From a virus: a stretch of DNA of 21,138 nt. The notes below the pieces were generated by a model that saw nothing but the letters and a program-made list of their open reading frames with translations, searched no databases and was not told the origin of the DNA. The translations under genes and the position numbers were made by a program. This document shows positions 17,191-21,138 of this stretch, one piece after another. Every line of letters begins with the position of its first letter. Position 1 is the first letter of the stretch. The stretch lies in the IMG/VR virus record IMGVR_UViG_3300006925_000196, positions 1 to 21,138 of that record, one strand, 5' to 3'.

Positions 17191-17262
17191 AGCCTCTGAC
17201 AAGATTTGAACTTGCGACCTGAGCTTTACAAAAGCCCTGCTCTACCACTGAGCTACGGAGGC
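17191..17262 (-). tRNA. tRNA-Thr(TGT)
   Basis: The 72-nt cloverleaf has acceptor GCCTCCG/CAGAGGC with a C-A mismatch at the sixth pair, D arm TAGCTCAGTGGTAGAGC, anticodon loop TTTGTAA (TGT) and T loop TTCAAAT. No CCA is encoded. Its first 10 bases are also the last codons and stop of cpeT, and the mismatch lies in that shared stretch. Confidence 0.92.
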
Positions 17263-17777
17263 ATTTTGGCGAATTTAAGGTGACCCCAATTAGAACCCCA
17301 CACCTTTTGGTTGGTTTCTACATCAAGACCCTTATCGACAACATGATATTGATCGCTGGTAAGCAAGATATCATTCTGAAGATATGTTTTTTTACCTTGC
17401 CATTCGACAAAACATTCACATGTAGTAGTACCACCCTTGAAAGTAGTGCTATCTACCTGTTCAAACATAATATCACAACCATCGCGATAAGTCAAGTCTT
17501 CATCAGTAATTTGATCGAGATTGTTTGCACCAATATATTTTGTTGCGTCTTTTAACTCAAAATTTCGTAGGAAAAATTTTTCGTCTTTTTCTGTAACCTC
17601 AAGTACAAATTGCCTGTATGGACGACCTTTCATGTAATTATAAGATTGCTCACCATAAAATCGGTTCTCTCCAATTTTTTTATGAGTAATGATAATATGA
17701 GCATAACGAGTAGGATGACCTTGTGCTTGTCTCTTGTTAGAAAAGGTTCCTTCCAGATATTCAAGAAATGTGTTCAT
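17253..17777 (-). CDS. cpeT: CpeT/CpcT-type phycobiliprotein lyase (phage auxiliary metabolic gene)
   Basis: A 174-residue protein matching the T-type lyase family, which attaches or handles bilin chromophores on phycobiliproteins. Conserved features are 'TRYAHIIITHKK' (23-34), the 'YRDGCDIMF' strand (98-105), 'FKGGTTTCECFVEWQGKKTY' (113-132), 'VVDKGLDVETN' (147-156) and 'VWGSNWGHLKFAK' (160-171). This is the usual length for the family. CpeT homologues are known auxiliary genes in T4-like cyanophages, and a crystal structure of one has been published. Its likely role is to bind or deliver phycoerythrobilin-like pigments during infection; whether it acts as a true lyase is uncertain. It overlaps the 93-residue gene upstream by 17 bases. 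Its TAG stop is formed by bases 8-10 of tRNA-Thr. Confidence 0.93.
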   Translation of the reverse strand: MNTFLEYLEGTFSNKRQAQGHPTRYAHIIITHKKIGENRFYGEQSYNYMKGRPYRQFVLEVTEKDEKFFLRNFELKDATKYIGANNLDQITDEDLTYRDGCDIMFEQVDSTTFKGGTTTCECFVEWQGKKTYLQNDILLTSDQYHVVDKGLDVETNQKVWGSNWGHLKFAKMPP

Positions 17778-18042
17778 CAGGTAAAACTTCAGGATTAACG
17801 ATATCTAGATCAAACAATACGGGGTGGCATTCTTCAGCAATTAAGTAATCAGAATACTTGAAGATGTCCTCCATAGTATACTCTTCATTGAGTGCTGCTT
17901 CTGCCAGTATCCACTTATCGTTCTTCTGTTCATCTTCGAGAACATCAAAAGCAAATGGCATACTTTCAACATAATACATCAAAACAGGTACACTGTCTAC
18001 AAATACATGCTTGCGTGAGATTGTATACCTAAACTGTGCCAT
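17761..18042 (-). CDS. Unrecognised 93-residue acidic protein
   Basis: I do not recognise this gene. The N-terminal half is predicted beta-rich (MAQFRYTISRKHVFVDSVPV). The rest is acidic with aromatic residues and a helical stretch around 'NEEYTMEDIFKYSDYLI'. No transmembrane segment or metal motif is visible. It starts at ATG 18042, 39 bases after tRNA-Leu, with a weak Shine-Dalgarno (AGGA, 13 bases upstream). It overlaps cpeT by 17 bases, so the two genes are probably translated together. Its position before cpeT makes a link to pigment handling conceivable, but nothing in the sequence shows it. Confidence 0.8.
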   Translation of the reverse strand: MAQFRYTISRKHVFVDSVPVLMYYVESMPFAFDVLEDEQKNDKWILAEAALNEEYTMEDIFKYSDYLIAEECHPVLFDLDIVNPEVLPDEHIS

Positions 18043-18056
18043 AATGTTGTGATTTC

Positions 18057-18078
18057 CTGTTAATGATATATTTAACAG
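18057..18078. other. Inverted repeat between tRNA-Leu and the 93-residue gene
   Basis: CTGTTAA and TTAACAG form a perfect 7-bp inverted repeat around an 8-base loop, 2 bases past the 3' end of tRNA-Leu. On the minus strand the arm and loop include TTAAATA, which weakly resembles a late promoter. It may help 3' processing of the tRNA. No T-run follows, so a terminator is unlikely. Confidence 0.4.
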
Positions 18079-18080
18079 AA

Positions 18081-18164
18081 TGCGAGTAGGGAGACTTGAA
18101 CTCCCACGAGATTACTCTCAACAGATTTTAAGTCTGGTGCGTCTACCGATTCCGCCATACTCGC
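18081..18164 (-). tRNA. tRNA-Leu(TAA)
   Basis: An 84-nt type II tRNA with a perfect acceptor GCGAGTA/TACTCGC, anticodon loop CTTAAAA (TAA), a long variable arm (TTGAGAGTAATCTCGT) and T loop TTCAAGT. The discriminator is A and no CCA is encoded. Confidence 0.95.
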
Positions 18165-18167
18165 GAA

Positions 18168-18240
18168 TGCTTCCTGTGAGGATCGAACTCACCTTAGGCA
18201 AATTATGAGTTTGCTGCATTCACCAGATTGCTAAGGAAGC
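18168..18240 (-). tRNA. tRNA with CAT anticodon (Met, or Ile2 after lysidine modification)
   Basis: The 73-nt cloverleaf has a perfect acceptor GCTTCCT/AGGAAGC, anticodon arm GCAAA-CTCATAA-TTTGC, T loop TTCGATC and discriminator A. A CAT anticodon can belong to elongator Met or to Ile2 (AUA codons). An initiator tRNA is unlikely because the first acceptor pair is a normal G-C and the anticodon stem lacks the G-C run. The D arm is irregular (GCAATCTGGTGAATGC). The CTCATAA loop occurs in both Met and Ile2 tRNAs, so identity is left open. Confidence 0.88.
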
Positions 18241-18249
18241 ACTCCGCAT

Positions 18250-18255
18250 ATTATA
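18250..18255 (-). promoter_or_regulatory. Possible -10 element before the tRNA pair
   Basis: TATAAT on the minus strand lies 10 bases before the 5' end of the CAT tRNA, suitable for a start just upstream of it. No -35 hexamer is at the right distance (TACCCG sits there), so this is weak. Confidence 0.35.
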
Positions 18256-18262
18256 ACACGGA

Positions 18263-18400
18263 TTAGGCAGGACGGGTAGGGGGTGCAGTCAATTTAGTAA
18301 ATGACTGTCGCTTAATAAATTCCTTGAGTTCAGGTGTTTCTTCCCACTCCCAAGTTTCTTCATGTCCATGTCTGTCGATCTTCTTAACTGTCTTTTTCAT
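18263..18400 (-). CDS. 45-residue basic protein, unrecognised
   Basis: A very small open frame, MKKTVKKIDRHGHEETWEWE onward, ending PTRPA. The Shine-Dalgarno AGAGGAG (18414-18408) is strong, 7 bases before ATG 18400, and lies inside the upstream gene. The start overlaps the end of the 66-residue gene by 17 bases. The protein has a basic N-terminus, an acidic centre with two Trp, and a Pro-rich tail. I know no family for it. The ribosome binding site and tight packing are the main support. It lies 22 bases before the CAT tRNA in the transcript started by the sigma70-type promoter. Confidence 0.7.
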   Translation of the reverse strand: MKKTVKKIDRHGHEETWEWEETPELKEFIKRQSFTKLTAPPTRPA

Positions 18401-18584
18401 TGGAAAACTCCTCTAATTTATCCATAATACCATCAAATGATCCGATACTGTCAATCTCTGAGATAAGATTGGCAATCTGTTTACATACAATCGGTCGTTC
18501 TTGTCTAGCAGCATATGATAATGCGTTGCGAAGACTGCCTGTAGCCTCTGAAAGACTCTCCTCTACTTGTTTACCTAAAGCCAT
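18384..18584 (-). CDS. 66-residue helical protein, first gene after the sigma70-type promoter
   Basis: I do not recognise this gene. The protein is almost wholly helical in character (MALGKQVEESLSEATGSLRN, then IANLISEIDSIGSFDGIMDK) with one Cys (C34). ATG 18584 is preceded by AGAGAGG only 2 bases away. It lies about 20 bases after the expected start site of a consensus sigma70-type promoter, so it should be expressed early by host RNA polymerase. Small early proteins of this kind in T4-like phages often bind host factors, but nothing here proves that. Confidence 0.75.
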   Translation of the reverse strand: MALGKQVEESLSEATGSLRNALSYAARQERPIVCKQIANLISEIDSIGSFDGIMDKLEEFSNEKDS

Positions 18585-18610
18585 AACCTCTCTAAACTTG
18601 GGACATAGTT

Positions 18611-18639
18611 ATTATACTGGGTTTCTTGGGTGCTGTCAA
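18611..18639 (-). promoter_or_regulatory. Consensus sigma70-type promoter
   Basis: TTGACA (18639-18634), exactly 17 bases, then TATAAT (18616-18611): a perfect bacterial consensus on the minus strand. Transcription should start near 18604, about 20 bases before the 66-residue gene. The -35 box overlaps the glutaredoxin TGA stop. It probably drives early expression of the two small genes, tRNAs, cpeT and the oxygenase. Confidence 0.85.
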
Positions 18640-18881
18640 GCCTCTGCTAACATTCCCATATTACTCATGTAGTATAGTGTTTCTTTCATGCTACCAATAT
18701 GCTGATAACCAATTGATACCTGAGGATACGATGCATTCTCACCAAATTCATCTTCAAATGCTCTCTGAGTAAAATGTTGTCCTAAACTATATTCTAAAAA
18801 TTCACCACCAAGTGATTTAAGTAAGGATGTCATCCTTTCACACTCTTGACTTCCGTTGCTATAAATGGTTGCTGTTTTCAT
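18636..18881 (-). CDS. Glutaredoxin-like protein with altered active site
   Basis: An 81-residue protein with the glutaredoxin/thioredoxin layout: first strand 'TATIYSNG' (3-10), active-site turn 'SQEC' (11-14), helix 'ERMTSLLKSLGGEFLEY', cis-proline loop 'YPQVSIG' (P53) and 'HIGSMKETLYYM'. Normal glutaredoxins have CPYC, with the first Cys as nucleophile; here Ser11 takes that place and only C14 remains. Glutaredoxins supply electrons to ribonucleotide reductase in T4-like phages, but this protein may not do standard dithiol chemistry. It could bind glutathione or act through C14. Its ATG overlaps the stop of the upstream gene (ATGA), and its own stop lies in the -35 box of the next promoter. 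Confidence 0.78.
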   Translation of the reverse strand: MKTATIYSNGSQECERMTSLLKSLGGEFLEYSLGQHFTQRAFEDEFGENASYPQVSIGYQHIGSMKETLYYMSNMGMLAEA

Positions 18882-19066
18882 TTTTTAGTGCGGTTGTATT
18901 CGATTACAATTTTTTCGTGAGTTGTTGTTTTATCAGTACAGATATAGTGCTTCAATTCTCCATCTAATATCTTTACAATATTATCTAGTTGAATTTGAAC
19001 TACATGTTTTTTAAAACCATCGTCCATCCAACTTTTATTGGATCCTGGTGTGTTAAAATCATCCAT
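18878..19066 (-). CDS. Unrecognised 62-residue protein
   Basis: I cannot assign a family. The start MDDFNTPGSNKSWMDDGFKK is polar, followed by a helix/strand pattern (VVQIQLDNIVKILDGELKHY) and a basic tail (EYNRTKK). One Cys is present at C43. The start overlaps the stop of the 103-residue gene by 8 bases (ATGGATGA), and its stop overlaps the glutaredoxin ATG. Both junctions support it as a real, translationally coupled gene. Confidence 0.75.
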   Translation of the reverse strand: MDDFNTPGSNKSWMDDGFKKHVVQIQLDNIVKILDGELKHYICTDKTTTHEKIVIEYNRTKK

Positions 19067-19370
19067 AATTGATTACAATTTTGTTTTCATAGTATTCGAC
19101 TGTAGCATTTAATAAACCACCTGCTCTTGCAATAAGATCCATGGCAGCAATCTTATCTGCTTCAGGACCTGCCTCAGGTTGTTCTCTATGCTTCTTCCAC
19201 ATCTCAGCAACCATATCATGTCCATGTCTTACTGGTTGGTGTGTAACAGGAGTATTTTGCCACTTATCAATTGCTTCCTGAGTAGGAATACTAATGGTAA
19301 ATGCAAGTCCCTCTTCTCGAAACTCATCTTCCATCTGTTGATAAGTTTCAGGTGTGATTTTTATACCCAT
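19059..19370 (-). CDS. Unrecognised 103-residue protein
   Basis: I do not recognise this gene. The N-terminal part (MGIKITPETYQQMEDEFREE) is helical and acidic. The centre is His-rich (THQPVRHGHDMVAEMWKKHR) and could bind metal. The C-terminus is a mixed region ending 'YYENKIVINYG'. It overlaps the 170-residue gene by 10 bases upstream and the 62-residue gene by 8 bases downstream. No clear Shine-Dalgarno is seen, so it probably depends on coupled translation. Confidence 0.78.
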   Translation of the reverse strand: MGIKITPETYQQMEDEFREEGLAFTISIPTQEAIDKWQNTPVTHQPVRHGHDMVAEMWKKHREQPEAGPEADKIAAMDLIARAGGLLNATVEYYENKIVINYG

Positions 19371-19873
19371 TGTGGTTTACGGTGTGGTAGGCGGAGGTAG
19401 TTGTCAGATACCCATGGTTTAGATGCAATATACATCTTATAAGCATCGATAGTAGAAATACTATCGTCCCATTTATACTCCTCTGGCATTGCACGAACAA
19501 AAGGAGTGTGGTCACCCCATGCTACATAAGGAATAATTTCATCAGCAGCAATGAGTGTTTTAAAGCAAGTATGGCATTTACCATATCGATTAAAATACTC
19601 TTCACATAATGCAATGCCATGAGTAAGCAACCATCTAGCGTTTGACCTAGTTTCGTTTGCCCAGATAGTACAAGGGTGATTACGGAACGCTCCCTTGTCC
19701 GTAGCATAGGGTGTGCCGTCTTTCTTGGGCAGTGTGCCATAACCATGCCCCCACTTGTCTGAGGCGACTATAGCGAGCATCTGGCAGGTCTCCAGGGGCA
19801 TCTTGACGATGTGCTTGTCAGGTAGAACCTGAGCAGATTGCCAAGGTGATTCATCGGTGACAAAAATGTTCAT
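19361..19873 (-). CDS. Conserved phage protein of unknown function, 170 residues
   Basis: From memory the pattern matches a widespread phage family that opens 'MNIFxxD..P...A..L.DKHxVKM.LE'. Here D19-K20-H21 precede 'IVKMPLETCQML'. Further conserved blocks are 'NHPCTIWANE' (65-74), 'ALCEEYFNRYGKCHTC' (88-103) and 'PFVRAMPEEY' (124-133). I am not confident of any biochemical role. C68, C90, C100 and C103 with H66 and H101 could hold a metal. I chose ATG 19873 over an in-frame TTG at 19930 because the ATG overlaps the TGA of the membrane-protein gene (ATGA, 19870-19873) and matches the family start. It overlaps the next gene by 10 bases. Confidence 0.8.
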   Translation of the reverse strand: MNIFVTDESPWQSAQVLPDKHIVKMPLETCQMLAIVASDKWGHGYGTLPKKDGTPYATDKGAFRNHPCTIWANETRSNARWLLTHGIALCEEYFNRYGKCHTCFKTLIAADEIIPYVAWGDHTPFVRAMPEEYKWDDSISTIDAYKMYIASKPWVSDNYLRLPHRKPQWV

Positions 19874-20079
19874 AGCAAATGAGATATAGAGATCACTAAT
19901 AGGAATGTAACCATAATAACGATGTCCCAAGATTTTGTCCTCACGAAGTAAGGAATTGAAATACTATCACCTACCATCTGCAATACGACACCAAGTGTTG
20001 TATTAATATGAAGGATAGTAAAGTAAGCAATGATTACGAGACCACTACCTAATACTCTCATTGGAACAGTGATGTTCAT
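19870..20079 (-). CDS. Small membrane protein, 69 residues
   Basis: Hydrophobic segments at about 8-24 (RVLGSGLVIIAYFTILH), 28-45 (TLGVVLQMVGDSISIPYF) and 51-69 (WDIVIMVTFLLVISISHLL) suggest two or three membrane spans with a short basic turn (VRTKS) between the last two. I cannot name the family. The ATG at 20079 lies within the end of the zinc-ribbon gene (35-base overlap); a second ATG at 20061 is possible. The TGA stop overlaps the ATG of the 170-residue gene, which argues that it is real. It presumably acts in the host inner or thylakoid membrane. Confidence 0.75.
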   Translation of the reverse strand: MNITVPMRVLGSGLVIIAYFTILHINTTLGVVLQMVGDSISIPYFVRTKSWDIVIMVTFLLVISISHLL

Positions 20080-20215
20080 TGTTCTTTTTCACCCAACAAG
20101 GTTTACATAACGAATTTGTCCAACTACCATCAGGTGCTTGATGTCCTACTTGAGGTGTTTCATTCGCTGGCACCATTTTACCACACCCAACGCATTTTGT
20201 CTCCCACATTTTCAT
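20045..20215 (-). CDS. 56-residue zinc-ribbon-like protein
   Basis: A small open frame from ATG 20215 to TAG 20047-20045. It contains two CxxC knuckles, C8-V-G-C11 and C37-K-P-C40, about 25 residues apart, the usual layout of a zinc ribbon. 'KCVGCGKMV' and 'LCKPCWVKK' are typical knuckle contexts. The ATG overlaps the stop of the upstream gene (ATGA, 20212-20215), and GAGAG lies about 6 bases upstream. A second ATG two codons in could also be used. Such proteins bind nucleic acids or partner proteins; the target here is unknown. Confidence 0.78.
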   Translation of the reverse strand: MKMWETKCVGCGKMVPANETPQVGHQAPDGSWTNSLCKPCWVKKNNEHHCSNESIR

Positions 20216-20511
20216 AATGTTCTCTCAAGTCTTTCAGTTGCTTGATCAGGGAAGTCTCTTGGTCTACTATCCATAGCATTATCAGTTCTAGGTGAACCCT
20301 CGTTCGCTTTCATGGTATGCTGATAGTTTGGTCGTGGGTATCTAATACAGAATGGATCTGGCATCCAATAGGTCACCTGCCATTCTTGTTCAGGACATAA
20401 CTCAAGATGCTTCTCTACACTATGAGAGAAAATACCAATTTGGATATATCCATCATGACTGACACATCTACCATTGCCAATATCAACTAGAAATAGCATC
20501 TTACTACTCAT
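20212..20511 (-). CDS. Unrecognised 99-residue protein
   Basis: I do not recognise this gene. The first half is compact and mixed (MSSKMLFLVDIGNGRCVSHD, then 'WQVTYWMPDPFCIRYPRP'). The second half is polar and likely disordered (ANEGSPRTDNAMDSRPRD), rich in Arg, Asp and Pro. Cysteines are C16, C39 and C55. Both ends are ATGA-type overlaps with neighbours (20508-20511 and 20212-20215), which supports the boundaries. Confidence 0.76.
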   Translation of the reverse strand: MSSKMLFLVDIGNGRCVSHDGYIQIGIFSHSVEKHLELCPEQEWQVTYWMPDPFCIRYPRPNYQHTMKANEGSPRTDNAMDSRPRDFPDQATERLERTL

Positions 20512-20639
20512 AATCGTTCTTGCTCTGGATTAAGATTTTTCACGAATTGCTCAGGATCCTTTTCTGACTTGTGAACCCAATGATAGCGCATCATCTCAAA
20601 AATAGGATCCCACATTGGGATACAAACATAATCAGTCAC
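20508..20639 (-). CDS. Unrecognised 43-residue protein, probable GTG start
   Basis: The product reads VTDYVCIPMWDPIFEMMRYH and on to NLNPEQERL, with no family I can name. I place the start at GTG 20639 because GGAG lies 5 bases upstream and the start overlaps the upstream stop as GTGACTGA. An ATG at 20654 would add five residues (MIGDN) but has a poor ribosome binding site, and longer in-frame starts overlap the upstream gene heavily. The stop overlaps the ATG of the 99-residue gene. The frame is well supported; the start less so. Confidence 0.65.
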   Translation of the reverse strand: MTDYVCIPMWDPIFEMMRYHWVHKSEKDPEQFVKNLNPEQERL

Positions 20640-20949
20640 GTTGTCTCCAATCATCAGGTTTGTCTTGCTGAAACCAATTCTTAATGTCGTCAGCATCAGT
20701 AAATCCCTTCTTGTGGTTGGATGGATCGGGATCACCTAAACCCATCCTATTCAGAAAATCGTCTGTACTACCCTCTTCAATGTTTTGTGATGCTTGTCGT
20801 CTTGCCATCTTTAACATCTCATTAGCAGATGTATTTGCTTTAGCAAGTTTTTGTGCCCAGATCATGTCATCTAGTTTTACATCTTCATTATTAGCAATAC
20901 ATTTACAAATAAACTCTAACTTCAATCTATATTGGGTAGAAAGCATCAT
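20632..20949 (-). CDS. Conserved cyanophage-type hypothetical protein, 105 residues
   Basis: First gene after the terminator. The N-terminal 65 residues are helical and basic (STQYRLKLEFICKCIANNED, 'AKANTSANEMLKMARRQASQ'). The C-terminus is acidic with 'MGLGDPDPSNH' and 'DDIKNWFQQDKPDDW'. It resembles, from memory, a hypothetical protein recurring in T4-like cyanophages; no function is known to me. Two adjacent ATG codons exist (20949 and 20946). GGGAG lies 4 bases before the first and 7 before the second, so the second may be the main one. CTAAATA upstream could serve as a late promoter. It overlaps the next gene by 8 bases. Confidence 0.82.
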   Translation of the reverse strand: MMLSTQYRLKLEFICKCIANNEDVKLDDMIWAQKLAKANTSANEMLKMARRQASQNIEEGSTDDFLNRMGLGDPDPSNHKKGFTDADDIKNWFQQDKPDDWRQRD

Positions 20950-20968
20950 AAAACTCCCATTACAACTA

Positions 20969-20975
20969 TATTTAG
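20969..20975 (-). promoter_or_regulatory. Late-promoter-like CTAAATA before the small-gene block
   Basis: CTAAATA (within CTCTAAATATAG on the minus strand) resembles the TATAAATA late element. It sits between the terminator and the 105-residue gene, 19 bases before the first ATG, leaving a leader that just holds the GGGAG ribosome site. It is one or two bases off consensus, so this is moderate support only. Confidence 0.45.
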
Positions 20976-20981
20976 AGGCAT

Positions 20982-21006
20982 AAAAAAAGAGGACCCTTAG
21001 GTCCTC
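20982..21006 (-). terminator. Strong intrinsic terminator after the beta-barrel gene
   Basis: On the minus strand a perfect 7-bp stem GAGGACC/GGTCCTC (21006-21000 with 20995-20989) and a TAAG loop are followed at once by seven T (20988-20982). It lies 17 bases after the TGA at 21026-21024. The T-run is on one side only, so it terminates minus-strand transcription. Confidence 0.92.
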
Positions 21007-21023
21007 TCAGTTATATCAGGAGA

Positions 21024-21138
21024 TCAGAAGGAATACTTCAGACCCAATTTGGTTCCATAACCACGATCGATGCTGTCGTCGCCACTACCAACGAAGGAGA
21101 CTTCGCCGTATGCACCCAGGGCATCGGTCAATGCAAGA
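21024..21138 (-). CDS. C-terminal end of a probable outer-membrane beta-barrel (porin-like) protein, partial
   Basis: Only the last 37 residues are present, ending at TGA 21026-21024. They read LALTDALGAYGEVSFVGSGD and continue to 'GYGTKLGLKYSF'. The alternating polar/hydrophobic pattern and the terminal aromatic residue (YSF) match the final strand of Gram-negative outer-membrane barrels, where the C-terminal Phe is the BAM recognition signal. The stretch is richer in G+C than its surroundings (58 of 112 coding bases) with many C-ending codons, which suggests strong expression or a different origin. It is closed by its own terminator. A phage capsid-type beta protein ending the same way cannot be excluded from so short a fragment. 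Confidence 0.55.
   Translation of the reverse strand, partial: LALTDALGAYGEVSFVGSGDDSIDRGYGTKLGLKYSF

Noticed and set aside
18400-18672. Plus-strand 90-residue frame
   Set aside because: It runs across the sigma70-type promoter and antisense to the 66-residue gene, with no supporting signals.
19874-19930. TTG start at 19930 extending the 170-residue protein by 19 residues
   Set aside because: The extension would lie inside the membrane-protein gene. ATG 19873 forms an ATGA junction and matches the conserved MNIF start.

Overview
The window looks like part of a marine T4-like cyanomyovirus (a tailed phage of Synechococcus or Prochlorococcus). The evidence is a CpeT-type phycobiliprotein lyase, a T4-type late promoter (TATAAATA), giant fibre-like structural genes with cyanophage-type repeat modules, tail-collar proteins, a 2OG-Fe(II) oxygenase, a glutaredoxin-like protein and a small tRNA set. 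The DNA is AT-rich and every supported gene lies on the minus strand, so the biological order runs from 21138 down to 1. Coding is almost continuous; the longest gap is 154 bases (16361-16514).

Region 1 (about 21138-18636). The window opens with the C-terminal end of a more GC-rich gene that resembles an outer-membrane beta-barrel, closed by a strong intrinsic terminator. A late-promoter-like CTAAATA follows, then nine small genes whose starts and stops overlap, often as ATGA. They are mostly unrecognised but include a 56-residue zinc-ribbon-like protein, a small membrane protein, a conserved 170-residue phage protein and a glutaredoxin-fold protein that lacks the usual nucleophilic cysteine.

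Region 2 (18639-16515). A perfect sigma70-type promoter (TTGACA, 17 bp, TATAAT) begins inside the glutaredoxin stop codon. It precedes two very small genes, tRNA-Met/Ile(CAT), tRNA-Leu(TAA), a 93-residue gene, cpeT, tRNA-Thr(TGT), tRNA-Asn(GTT) and a 2OG-Fe(II) oxygenase. The tRNAs and protein genes interlock: the cpeT stop codon is inside tRNA-Thr, and the oxygenase ribosome binding site is inside tRNA-Asn.

Region 3 (16410-1). A consensus T4-type late promoter drives a structural block: a 4070-residue modular protein (12.2 kb, more than half the window), two tail-collar-domain proteins and a partial Ig-repeat adhesin-like protein that runs off the window. Together these probably form distal tail or baseplate fibres used to contact the host.

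I found no wholly new system that I can defend. The most unusual points are the tRNA/mRNA interlocks, the repeat architecture of the giant protein, the altered glutaredoxin active site and the beta-barrel fragment at the right edge.
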